NCBI GenBank assembly: GCA_000438415.1
Contig: FR902222.1
Coordinates: forward strand, 1-30,005
Direction: 5' to 3'
From: Clostridium sp. CAG:628
Lineage (GTDB): Bacteria; Bacillota_I; Bacilli_A; RF39; UBA660
Length of the DNA stretch: 30,005 bases
The notes under the pieces were generated by a model. It was not told the origin of the DNA, did not search any database, and saw nothing but the letters and a program-made list of their open reading frames with translations. The position numbers and the translations under genes are program-made. How positions within the stretch are numbered: the stretch's first letter is position 1; each line of letters begins with the position of its first letter. This document shows, in pieces, positions 21,271-28,643 of this stretch.

Positions 21271-22583
21271 TAGTTACAACTCCATTTACTATTTTCTTCT
21301 TTTAATTTTATTTCTCTTTTAGTAGTAGCTAAACTATATAATGGTTTAACTTCACTATCTGTATAAGAAACTAAATCTAATTTATATTTTAAACTATTTT
21401 CATCAAATGTCAAGTCAGTAACTTTACCAGTTAAAAGTTCTGCTTCTTTTTCAAACTCATCTTTATAAGAATAAATTTCATCTTCTTTTAGTTTTATACT
21501 TTCTTTTGAAACTTCATAATTAGAAAGACCATTGCTACTAAAGTTATAAGTTACTTTAGTTACTAAATTATAATTGTTTTCTGTTGTTTTATAAGTACAT
21601 ACTAATATATCATTTAAATCATTAAAATCATTAGTTTCAAGTATATTTATGCTAGCATACACTACTTCTTTATATAATTCATCACTCAAATTAATTTCAT
21701 ATAAACTCTGTACTTTTCTATTTAATTTAGTACCAGGGTTAAACTTAGTCCTATATATAACTACTCTTTTAGAATTATATAATTCAATATACACATTTAA
21801 CTTTGAAGCATCATCTATACTCTTATCAGGAAGATACACATTACTTATAATATTTCCTGTTTTCTTTGTAAAACTATAAAACCTGATATTCTTTGCAATA
21901 ATATGTCCTTTTTCATTATTTATTTCTAATAAACCATCTTGTGTTTCATAATATTCAATATTCTTTTTAGGAGTAGTCACTACATCCTGAGTAGGTGTTT
22001 TATTTATTAGTTTAGATAGTTCAGGCAAGTAAAACGCTACTAAAAGTATAGGAAGTAATATGATTATTGAAAATATACCTGCTTTTTTTGCTTCTTTCTT
22101 TTCTTCTTTAGTTATAGAATTACTATCTAAGTCTAAAATTTCTATACTACTTCCATTATCATCTATTACTTGTTTATCAAAATTATCTTCTACTTTTTTA
22201 TTAGTAAGTTTTTTAATTTGAATTTTACCAAATAACAAAAATACTATTTCTAATAACTTTGTAACACTTAAAATAATTATTGAGTTTTGAGTATTTAAAA
22301 AGTTGATAGAATTTAATATTTCTAATGGAAAATCAAATAAAATTAAAATACATATAGTTGCAAGTAAATCCATAAAAAATAATATAATACCAAATAAACT
22401 ATTAGATACTACTTTTCCTAAATAGTACTTATTTATAAAAGGAATCCATGCTAAAAAAACACTCTTTTCATTTTTTAATTTAGATAATTTAGTTAATACT
22501 ATTCCATTAATAATATAATGTACCGACATTAAAAGAAATACTATAACTAATATAATAAATAAACTTTGTGACACACTACCCAT
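21270..22583 (-). CDS. multi-pass membrane protein with an extracytoplasmic domain, unknown
   Basis: About 437 residues from the ATG at 22583 (AGAGAGG upstream; a start at 22619 is less likely). Four or so membrane helices occupy the first ~130 residues. A charged cytoplasmic stretch (~130-170, KKEAKKAG) leads into another helix (~170-190), then a ~240-residue outside domain rich in beta-strand patterns, ending in Cys-Asn. I do not recognise the family. It is translationally coupled to scpA (1-base overlap), so it belongs to the scpAB operon here, though a functional tie to condensin is only inferred. Confidence 0.75.
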   Translation of the reverse strand: MGSVSQSLFIILVIVFLLMSVHYIINGIVLTKLSKLKNEKSVFLAWIPFINKYYLGKVVSNSLFGIILFFMDLLATICILILFDFPLEILNSINFLNTQNSIIILSVTKLLEIVFLLFGKIQIKKLTNKKVEDNFDKQVIDDNGSSIEILDLDSNSITKEEKKEAKKAGIFSIIILLPILLVAFYLPELSKLINKTPTQDVVTTPKKNIEYYETQDGLLEINNEKGHIIAKNIRFYSFTKKTGNIISNVYLPDKSIDDASKLNVYIELYNSKRVVIYRTKFNPGTKLNRKVQSLYEINLSDELYKEVVYASINILETNDFNDLNDILVCTYKTTENNYNLVTKVTYNFSSNGLSNYEVSKESIKLKEDEIYSYKDEFEKEAELLTGKVTDLTFDENSLKYKLDLVSYTDSEVKPLYSLATTKREIKLKEENSKWSCN

Positions 22584-22614
22584 ATTATAACCTCTCTTTA
22601 CTATATATAAGTAT

Positions 22615-22640
22615 ACCAAAAAACTAGAGATTTCTCTAGT
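22615..22640 (-). terminator. terminator of the spoVA operon
   Basis: On the minus strand ACTAGAG-AAAT-CTCTAGT is followed by TTTTTT, 18 bases after the spoVAE stop. Confidence 0.8.
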
Positions 22641-22657
22641 ACTTTGTTTATTATTTC

Positions 22658-23008
22658 TTAATTTTGTGGTTTACAAGTAATGCTAACTATGAAAGACATT
22701 ATAATTGTTACTGTAAGTCCTCCTGATGATTTAGATAAAATACCAGTTAGAAGCCCTGTTATTCCATCATTTTTAAACCCTTCATATGCACCCTTAAATA
22801 AGGTATTCCCAAAGTTTGTTATTGGTACTGTAGCACCTGCTTCACTAAATTTTATAAGTGTGTCATATATTCCAAAAAACGATAAAATAGACCCTGCTAT
22901 AACTAAAAATGTATTTAAATGTGCTGGAGTAAGACTAGTATATTCGAGTACTAATTGTCCTATAGCACAAATTAATCCACAAATTATAAATGCATTTAAA
23001 TATATCAT
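22658..23008 (-). CDS. spoVAE: SpoVAE (SpoVAEb-type) spore membrane protein
   Basis: This 116-residue protein with three or four membrane helices matches SpoVAEb: YLNAFIICGLICAIGQLVLEYTSLTPAH, then GIYDTLIKFSEAGATVPITNFGNTL. SpoVA proteins form the inner spore-membrane channel that takes up dipicolinic acid and releases it at germination. Its ATG overlaps the spoVAD stop by four bases (ATGA). Confidence 0.93.
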   Translation of the reverse strand: MIYLNAFIICGLICAIGQLVLEYTSLTPAHLNTFLVIAGSILSFFGIYDTLIKFSEAGATVPITNFGNTLFKGAYEGFKNDGITGLLTGILSKSSGGLTVTIIMSFIVSITCKPQN

Positions 23009-23979
23009 ATACTAATCACTTCCAAACTTACCGCATGTGAAACAGATGGAATTGATAAACCAATATTAACTGTCGTTTTAGAATGAAGTGCACCTGTTCC
23101 AACTATGAGTATTTTTTTATATTTATTTTCTTTTAATATTTTATTAAATAATATTAATGGTAAACAAGTAGGTCCTGAAGCACCTGCAATAGAATTACCA
23201 GTATCTTTATAAAGTAAAGCACCTGCATCCATTAAGTTATCAATTTTTAACTTATACTCCTTTTCTAAGTATTCCTTTAAAATATCTAAGCCATATATTC
23301 CTAAATCACCTGTTAATATTAAATCATAATAACTTGGTTTTCTTTTAGTATCTTTAAAATGTTCATAAATAGTTTTAGCTGCAGCAGGAGCCATTACTGC
23401 ACCAAAATTATTTGCATCTTTATAACCAATGTCTACTACACTTCCAATAGTCGCACTCTCTATTTTTAAATTAGTTTTTTTATTAGTAACAATAGCACTT
23501 ACACTACCTGTTGCAGTAAAAGTATTTACTTTTTTTCTAATAGCACCATATTCTATTGGAAAACGAAATTGTTTTTCACTAACTAAATTATGTGAGGATG
23601 TTACTACTCCAACATTTTTTACACGATTATTTTCCACAAACACAGATGCAATTAACAAACTTTCAGTAAAAGTAGTACAAGCACTATAGACACCTAAAAA
23701 TGGTATATTAAAATTTTTCATTCCAAAGTCACTGGCAATTAATTCACTTTGTAAATCCCCACCAATAAAAAGATTTATATCTTTTTCTTTTAATTTACTT
23801 TTATTTAACAAACCTTGTACACATTTTTTAACATACTCACTTTCAGCTTCTTCTACACTTCTTTTTTCATAATAATAATCATCTATTAACAAGTCTCCCT
23901 TAACAGTAATACCATGTTCATTTTTACCCAATAAAGAATAATAATCTTTTATATAAGAACTATTAAATTTTATTGTCAC
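23005..23979 (-). CDS. spoVAD: SpoVAD, stage V sporulation protein
   Basis: The 324-residue protein has the thiolase-like fold of SpoVAD, with the family segments FLGVYSACTTFTESLLIAS, HNLVSEKQFRFPIEYG and DAGALLYKDTGNSIAGASGP. SpoVAD binds dipicolinic acid on the spore inner membrane and works with SpoVAC and SpoVAE. It starts with GTG overlapping the spoVAC stop by four bases (GTGA), with AAAGGGGTG eight bases upstream. Confidence 0.95.
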   Translation of the reverse strand: MTIKFNSSYIKDYYSLLGKNEHGITVKGDLLIDDYYYEKRSVEEAESEYVKKCVQGLLNKSKLKEKDINLFIGGDLQSELIASDFGMKNFNIPFLGVYSACTTFTESLLIASVFVENNRVKNVGVVTSSHNLVSEKQFRFPIEYGAIRKKVNTFTATGSVSAIVTNKKTNLKIESATIGSVVDIGYKDANNFGAVMAPAAAKTIYEHFKDTKRKPSYYDLILTGDLGIYGLDILKEYLEKEYKLKIDNLMDAGALLYKDTGNSIAGASGPTCLPLILFNKILKENKYKKILIVGTGALHSKTTVNIGLSIPSVSHAVSLEVISI

Positions 23980-24410
23980 ATTATCACCCCTTTTAAAAGT
24001 GCTAAAAAGAAACTTACAACTAATCCATACAATATTATAGAACCAGTTAATTTAAAAATGTTAGACCCTATTCCCTTTATAGGACCTTCACTTTTATGGT
24101 CCATTCCAGCAGAAGTCATAGCATGTGCAAAACCAGTTGATGGAATAATTAAACCACATTTTGCAAAAGAAACAATTTTATCAAAGAAACCAAGTCCAGT
24201 TAATATAGAAGATATTACTACTAATGTAATCATAACATACATGTAACTAGCACTTTCACTAAGCAAACATTTAACTCTAAAAAGTTTAAATAAAACTTCA
24301 CCAAACACACCCATTAATCCACCTATAAAAAATGAAACAAAAACATTTTTAAAAATATTTTCTTTCTTACTATGCTTTTTTACTATTTCGTTATAACTTT
24401 TTAAATTCAA
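23976..24410 (-). CDS. spoVAC: SpoVAC, spore membrane channel protein
   Basis: The 144-residue protein with four or five membrane helices matches SpoVAC (FIGGLMGVFGEVLFKLF, GLGFFDKIVSFAKCGLIIPSTGFAHAMTSAGMDHKSEGPIKGIGSNIFKLTG). In B. subtilis SpoVAC acts as a mechanosensitive channel for dipicolinic acid. The start is TTG at 24410-24408 with GGGTGAG as SD; that SD lies in the 3' arm of a 14-bp hairpin, described separately. spoVAA, spoVAB and spoVAF are absent from this cluster. Confidence 0.94.
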   Translation of the reverse strand: MNLKSYNEIVKKHSKKENIFKNVFVSFFIGGLMGVFGEVLFKLFRVKCLLSESASYMYVMITLVVISSILTGLGFFDKIVSFAKCGLIIPSTGFAHAMTSAGMDHKSEGPIKGIGSNIFKLTGSIILYGLVVSFFLALLKGVIM

Positions 24411-24445
24411 AATAACTCACCCATTTATAATATGGACGAGTTATT
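24411..24445 (-). promoter_or_regulatory. 14-bp hairpin that covers the spoVAC Shine-Dalgarno sequence
   Basis: On the minus strand AATAACTCGTCCAT (24445-24432) pairs with ATGGGTGAGTTATT (24424-24411) around a 7-base loop; 12 pairs are Watson-Crick and two are G-U. The 3' arm contains the SD GGGTGAG (24422-24416), so an mRNA that reads through from sigF should hide it. There is hardly a T tract, so a terminator role is less likely. Confidence 0.75.
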
Positions 24446-24457
24446 AAGTTTTATACA
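24428..24457 (-). promoter_or_regulatory. candidate sigma-G promoter for spoVAC-AD-AE
   Basis: On the minus strand TGTATA (24457-24452, over the sigF stop), 17 bp, then CATATTA (24434-24428). This fits the forespore sigma-G pattern (gYATR ... CATnnTA). The -10 lies in the loop region of the hairpin, so the transcript would begin near 24424-24420 and lack the 5' arm. Confidence 0.6.
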
Positions 24458-25107
24458 GTTATATTACTTCTAATTTTTTTTAATACTTTACTTTCTTCAC
24501 GAGATACTTGTACTTGACTTAACCCAAGTATAGTAGCAGTCTCACTTTGTGTATAATCCTTTAAGTATCTTAGTTCAATTATTTTTCTTTCATATGGAGT
24601 AAGACTATTTAATTCATTTTTTAAATCAATTAAATCATCAATTGTGTTAGTTCTATCAAAGCCTATTATTTTTTCTAAAGTGAAATTATCATCATTTAAA
24701 TCTCTTTCTAAACTAACAGCAAATTCACTTTTTAGAATAGCTTCATTAAGTATTTGTTCATCAACACCTAAGTAAGCACTTACTTCATAAGTACTAACAC
24801 ATCTATTATATTCGTGAGACAAATATTCTTTAGTTTGAACATAACTCTTATATAGTTTTAACATGTCTGAACTTACTTTCATATTTCTATCATTTTTAAT
24901 ATATTCTATTATTTCACCTAGAACATATTTATAAGCATATGTTGTGAATTTAGTATTACTCTCTTTATAGTTTTTATATGCTTTTATAAAACCAATAGTA
25001 CCCACTTGAAATAAGTCCTCAATATTATAATGTTTACTATATTTAGAGGCTATTTTATAAATGAAATTCTTATTTTCTAATATTACCTCTTCTAAATCTT
25101 TTATCAT
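24451..25107 (-). CDS. sigF: forespore sigma factor F
   Basis: The 218-residue sigma-70 family protein has region 2 (DLFQVGTIGFIKAYKNYKE, FTTYAYKYVLGEIIEYIKND), region 3 (STYEVSAYLGVDEQILNEAI) and region 4 (LTPYERKIIELRYLKDYTQSETATILGLSQVQVSREESKVLKKIR). The end LSQVQVSR..K.LKKI and the adjacency to spoIIAA and spoVA identify it as sigma-F; sigma-G is the nearest alternative. In Bacillus it is held by SpoIIAB until the forespore forms, but spoIIAB is missing here. Its ATG overlaps the spoIIAA stop by four bases. Confidence 0.93.
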   Translation of the reverse strand: MIKDLEEVILENKNFIYKIASKYSKHYNIEDLFQVGTIGFIKAYKNYKESNTKFTTYAYKYVLGEIIEYIKNDRNMKVSSDMLKLYKSYVQTKEYLSHEYNRCVSTYEVSAYLGVDEQILNEAILKSEFAVSLERDLNDDNFTLEKIIGFDRTNTIDDLIDLKNELNSLTPYERKIIELRYLKDYTQSETATILGLSQVQVSREESKVLKKIRSNITV

Positions 25108-25451
25108 ATTTTCATCACTCCTAGCGCAGTTAATTCATTGCTTGTTTCATAAAAATTACTAACGTACTCTTTACTTCTTAGTTTTTCCTTAACTTCATTA
25201 CTAGTTAAACTACATAATATAATCTTACCATTAGAAAAACTTACTAAATCATTTAGATTCATAAGTGCTTCAATACCCTTAATATCTATTACATTTAATT
25301 TATCTAAATTTACTACTATATACATAATACCATGTTTAAGTATAACCGGAAGAACCTCTTCATTAAAAGTATTAACTGTATTTTCATATAATTTACCACT
25401 TAATCTTACCCACAAAATCCCACTTTTGAATTCCATTTCTATATTTAACAT
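25104..25451 (-). CDS. spoIIAA: SpoIIAA-like anti-sigma-F factor antagonist lacking the phospho-serine
   Basis: The STAS-domain protein (115 residues from the ATG at 25451, with GAGG six bases upstream; an ATG at 25463 is less likely) aligns over its whole length with SpoIIAA, from ILWVRLSGKL (VLCIRLTGEL in B. subtilis) to the ending LTALGVMKI. SpoIIAA normally binds unphosphorylated to SpoIIAB and frees sigma-F, and is silenced by SpoIIAB phosphorylation of Ser58 in the DSSG loop. Here that loop reads DIKG (residues 56-59), so the phosphorylated serine and its neighbour are gone. The next gene is sigF, overlapping by four bases, with no spoIIAB between. Confidence 0.88.
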   Translation of the reverse strand: MLNIEMEFKSGILWVRLSGKLYENTVNTFNEEVLPVILKHGIMYIVVNLDKLNVIDIKGIEALMNLNDLVSFSNGKIILCSLTSNEVKEKLRSKEYVSNFYETSNELTALGVMKI

Positions 25452-25518
25452 ATTTTGCCTCATACTTAATATATCTTATTTTTTATATTTTTTATACAAA
25501 AACGACATAATTAGATAA

Positions 25519-26643
25519 TTATTTCTTTCTACATAATTTTACATATTTAATAAGTATTGGTAAAGATATAAGAAAAGATAATAATCCAAATATTAATATA
25601 AATGTTGATGTCTTATCAAAGTTAGAAGTTTTTTCTTCCGTTACCATTGCAATTGGTTTATTAAACACTTCTTCATTATCAAGAACATTTTCATTTTCTT
25701 TACTAACAATTTCTTCTTTATTAATAGAATTTAATTTTTTAATTAAACTATCTATTTTCTTATCTTTATTGCTAATTATATTTTCAACTTCATTTTTTGT
25801 AAAATTACTATCTTTTTTTTCTATAACATAATCTTCTTCATCTTTAATATAACCTTTTAAATCTGTGTAATAACCTGGATAATAATTCTTATTAATAGTA
25901 TAACACATATTCATTTTATCTTTATATTTATATTGATAAGAAGAAAACTCTAAAGTTTTTGATTCTTGTTTTGTTAAATCCAACTTAACATCAAGTATAC
26001 ATACTTCATTATCGCAAGCATTACTAATTATAGTATTTTCTTTATTAATATGATCAGCATGAATTTCTTCATTAATATAAGTTTCTAAAGTTAAACCTTT
26101 AAATTCAACATTTTCATTGTAGTAATAAATTCTTATAATACTTTCTTCTAAATTAACTGGAGCAAACGGAAGTATTGTAAATGTATCATAATTAGATACT
26201 CTGGTTCTTGCATCATACCAATTATAAAGTCCATCATTAAAAGTATAACTATTTGCTATAGGTGTATAACCAATTTTATAGGTAATTGGTTTTAAATTTT
26301 TATCAAGTACTTCTATCTCATAAATATAAAAATTTTTATTTGAACCAAATGAATTAATTTGAATTTTATTAACTACATTTTTATTAAATACATAATTGTA
26401 ACTTTCTTTCTCAATTATTCTACCATCTTTTTCTTTAGGTTTACTAAAACTATAAAAATAATCAGTATATTTAACCTTATCCTTAAGAAAATATTCACAA
26501 TTACTTTCAGCATCAACCTCATAATGAAAGTTACTATCTTCTAACTTATACCATCTATATTTCACCTCACTTTCTGCATTTAATTTTAATGGTAATACTA
26601 GTATTACCATCAATGATGCTAAAATTTTAAAAAACTTTCCCAT
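25519..26643 (-). CDS. secreted, C-terminally membrane-anchored surface protein, unknown
   Basis: About 374 residues from the ATG at 26643 (AGAAAGGAG upstream). A signal peptide (GKFFKILASLMVILVLPLKLNAES) is followed by a ~270-residue Tyr/Asn-rich outside region, a charged coiled-coil-like stretch (about 290-320, DKKIDSLIKKLNSINKEE), a membrane helix (FILIFGLLSFLISLPILI) and a short basic cytoplasmic tail (KYVKLCRKK). I do not recognise a domain. It lies 67 bases upstream of spoIIAA on the same strand with no clear terminator between; whether it belongs to sporulation cannot be told. Confidence 0.7.
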   Translation of the reverse strand: MGKFFKILASLMVILVLPLKLNAESEVKYRWYKLEDSNFHYEVDAESNCEYFLKDKVKYTDYFYSFSKPKEKDGRIIEKESYNYVFNKNVVNKIQINSFGSNKNFYIYEIEVLDKNLKPITYKIGYTPIANSYTFNDGLYNWYDARTRVSNYDTFTILPFAPVNLEESIIRIYYYNENVEFKGLTLETYINEEIHADHINKENTIISNACDNEVCILDVKLDLTKQESKTLEFSSYQYKYKDKMNMCYTINKNYYPGYYTDLKGYIKDEEDYVIEKKDSNFTKNEVENIISNKDKKIDSLIKKLNSINKEEIVSKENENVLDNEEVFNKPIAMVTEEKTSNFDKTSTFILIFGLLSFLISLPILIKYVKLCRKK

Positions 26644-26692
26644 AACTTCTCCTTTCTGAAGGTTCATTTTGTCCTTCTACATACTTATACGT

Positions 26693-26727
26693 AAAAAAAA
26701 GCAAAATTACTTTTTTTATTTTGCTTT
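26693..26727 (-). terminator. terminator after the GT2-TPR gene
   Basis: On the minus strand AAAGCAAAAT pairs with ATTTTGCTTT, followed by a run of T residues. Confidence 0.8.
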
Positions 26728-26737
26728 ACATAAATAT

Positions 26738-26768
26738 TTTACACACACATTTACATAAGATGTGTAAA
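26738..26768. repeat. inverted repeat TTTACACA/TGTGTAAA
   Basis: A perfect 8-bp inverted repeat with a 15-base spacer, between the GT2 gene's stop and its terminator. It may add stability to the 3' end or be chance. Confidence 0.35.
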
Positions 26769-26797
26769 TTAAATATAACTTAACTCTATATAAACTA

Positions 26798-27874
26798 TTA
26801 TTTATTAACATTTAAAATAATTTCTAAATTATTCTTTAACCTTTCATCATTAGGATTTATATCAACTGCTAACTTAACATATTTTAAACTATTTTTTATA
26901 TCTCCAATATAAAAATAACATAAACTTAATATATCATAAACTCTTTCATTCCATGCATACTCTTCATTAATATAATTACTAGTCTTCTCTTTTATACTAT
27001 CTGCTTTTAATAAATATTTTATACTTTTCTTATAATCTTTTATTTCATAATAATAAAACCCTAATAAACAATAATTCTCTTTATTCCCTGGTAATAATTT
27101 AATAGATTTCTTTAACCACATTTCACTTTCATCTAATCTATTTAAATATTTATAACAAATTGATATAAATCTCATTGAACTACATTTTTCTTCTTTCCAA
27201 GTAGATGAAGGCATATAAACATGTTTTATTAGCATATCTATTGCTTTATTATATTCTTTATTATACATATACTCTCTTCCCAAATAATGAATATTTCTAG
27301 GATTTGACTGATCAAGTTTAACATCTTCTTCTAATAATTTTAAATAATAACTTCTATCTTTAGAAATATCTTTGTAATGATTAATTTCTATCTTATCAGT
27401 AGTTAAAATATTTTCTTTTCTATCAAGAGTAAACTCTAATACTTCATGAACTTTATTTACCCATTTATAATTATTTCTAGTATGTATTTTAGATATATAA
27501 TAACTCATTAACGAATTACCCTTACTATCAAAAGTATAATTTAAATTATACTTTACTCTATCTGTATTATCTGTCCAAATACTCTCTAAAGTATTTCTCC
27601 AGCCTTTATTAAAGACTTCATCTAAGTCAGTTGATACCACAATATCTGCGTCACTCTTCACCATCTTAAGTGCATCATTTCTTGCTTCATCAAATGCAAA
27701 ATTTTTATATTGCTTTTTTTTAACAATAACACCAATTTTTTTTAATAATTCTACTGAATTATCAGTAGAACCTGTATCTAAAACATATATTTCATCAGCC
27801 TCTTTCATACTTTCATACCAACGTTTAATATGTTTACTTTCATTCTTACATATAGCATATACACATATTTTCAT
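26798..27874 (-). CDS. family 2 glycosyltransferase with C-terminal TPR repeats
   Basis: The 358-residue protein begins with a GT-A fold (ICVYAICKNESKHIKRWYESM, VLDTGSTDNS, the acidic DLDEV motif near residue 82, and a downstream His-containing KVHEVLEF) followed by tetratricopeptide-like repeats from about residue 185 to the end (LGREYMYNKEYNKAIDML, YCLLGFYYYEIKDYKKSIKYL, LCYFYIGDIKNSLKYVKLAVDINP). Enzymes with this layout glycosylate proteins or peptides, for example sublancin-type bacteriocins or surface proteins; the substrate is unknown, though large Asn/Thr/Ser-rich surface proteins are encoded nearby. It diverges from the HAD gene. Confidence 0.85.
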   Translation of the reverse strand: MKICVYAICKNESKHIKRWYESMKEADEIYVLDTGSTDNSVELLKKIGVIVKKKQYKNFAFDEARNDALKMVKSDADIVVSTDLDEVFNKGWRNTLESIWTDNTDRVKYNLNYTFDSKGNSLMSYYISKIHTRNNYKWVNKVHEVLEFTLDRKENILTTDKIEINHYKDISKDRSYYLKLLEEDVKLDQSNPRNIHYLGREYMYNKEYNKAIDMLIKHVYMPSSTWKEEKCSSMRFISICYKYLNRLDESEMWLKKSIKLLPGNKENYCLLGFYYYEIKDYKKSIKYLLKADSIKEKTSNYINEEYAWNERVYDILSLCYFYIGDIKNSLKYVKLAVDINPNDERLKNNLEIILNVNK

Positions 27875-27878
27875 TTTC

Positions 27879-27907
27879 TTTACCTCTATTATAAAATATG
27901 CTAAAAT
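27879..27907 (+). promoter_or_regulatory. promoter of the deoxyribonucleotidase-like gene
   Basis: TTTACC (27879-27884), 17 bp, TAAAAT (27902-27907) with TGC upstream. Confidence 0.65.
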
Positions 27908-27927
27908 ATTACAAGAGGTGTTAAATA

Positions 27928-28506
27928 ATGAATATAGGAATAGATATAGATGGAGTTTTAACAGATTTAAGTAGTTTTTACTTAGATTATGGAAGTATGT
28001 ATTATTATAATAAAGGAACTTATATTAAAAATCCAAATGAATATCACTTTAAAGATATATTTAAAGTTAGTCAAAAAGAAGATGATGACTTTTGGACTAG
28101 ATTTATAAATGAATACTGTTTAAAAACTCCCCCAAGAAGATTTGCTGGTGAAATTATTAAAAAGATAAAAGATGAAGGAAATAATATTTATCTTATTACA
28201 TCAAGAAACTTCTTAGTTAGTAAAACTGATACAGGAAATGGTAAAATTGATATTACTAAAAAATGGTTAAAAAATAATGATATTTGTTATGATAAGTTAG
28301 TATTTTCTCCTCATGATAAAATACCTGATATAAAGAAATTAAATGTAGACATTATGATAGAAGATTCGCCAAATAATATAGAAAGTATAAGTAAGATTAT
28401 TCCAGTTATAGCATTTGATACTAGATATAATAAAGATGTAAAAAGTAAATATAGATGTTATAGTTGGTATGATATTTACAAAACATTAACAGAATACAAA
28501 AAGTAG
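27928..28506 (+). CDS. HAD-family 5'(3')-deoxyribonucleotidase-like phosphatase
   Basis: The 192-residue cytosolic protein opens with the HAD nucleophile motif IGIDIDGVLTDL (Asp6 and Asp8 in a DxD arrangement), has motif II threonine/serine in LITSRNF (about 90-96), and motif III/IV as a Lys region followed by MIEDSPNN (about 141-148). This layout matches the NT5C/deoxyribonucleotidase group, which dephosphorylates (deoxy)nucleoside monophosphates; a more general role in phosphate-ester clearance is possible. AGAGGTG precedes the ATG. It is transcribed away from the glycosyltransferase gene from its own promoter. Confidence 0.85.
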   Translation: MNIGIDIDGVLTDLSSFYLDYGSMYYYNKGTYIKNPNEYHFKDIFKVSQKEDDDFWTRFINEYCLKTPPRRFAGEIIKKIKDEGNNIYLITSRNFLVSKTDTGNGKIDITKKWLKNNDICYDKLVFSPHDKIPDIKKLNVDIMIEDSPNNIESISKIIPVIAFDTRYNKDVKSKYRCYSWYDIYKTLTEYKK

Positions 28507-28530
28507 AATTCAATTTGAACTCTACTTTTT
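28501..28530 (+). terminator. terminator overlapping the HAD gene's stop
   Basis: AAGTAGA(a)TTC pairs with GAA(c)TCTACTT around a 5-base loop, with one mismatch, followed by T residues. Confidence 0.7.
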
Positions 28531-28643
28531 AAATATTTTTATATCTTTAATTTTATTAACAACCTTATTATATATTGTTTTCATATCATTTTGTCCTTTC
28601 AATATATAATATGTTTATATTGCTTTTATGAAAAGGCTTATAT

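Noticed and set aside
22680..23015. 111-codon plus-strand ORF over spoVAE
   Set aside because: Antisense shadow of a clearly conserved gene. The other ORFs opposite the VirD4-like, spoVAD, spoVAC and surface-protein genes are rejected for the same reason.
26660..26720. Sigma-F promoter upstream of the surface-protein gene
   Set aside because: A GGACAAAAT -10-like sequence exists, but no matching -35 at the required spacing.
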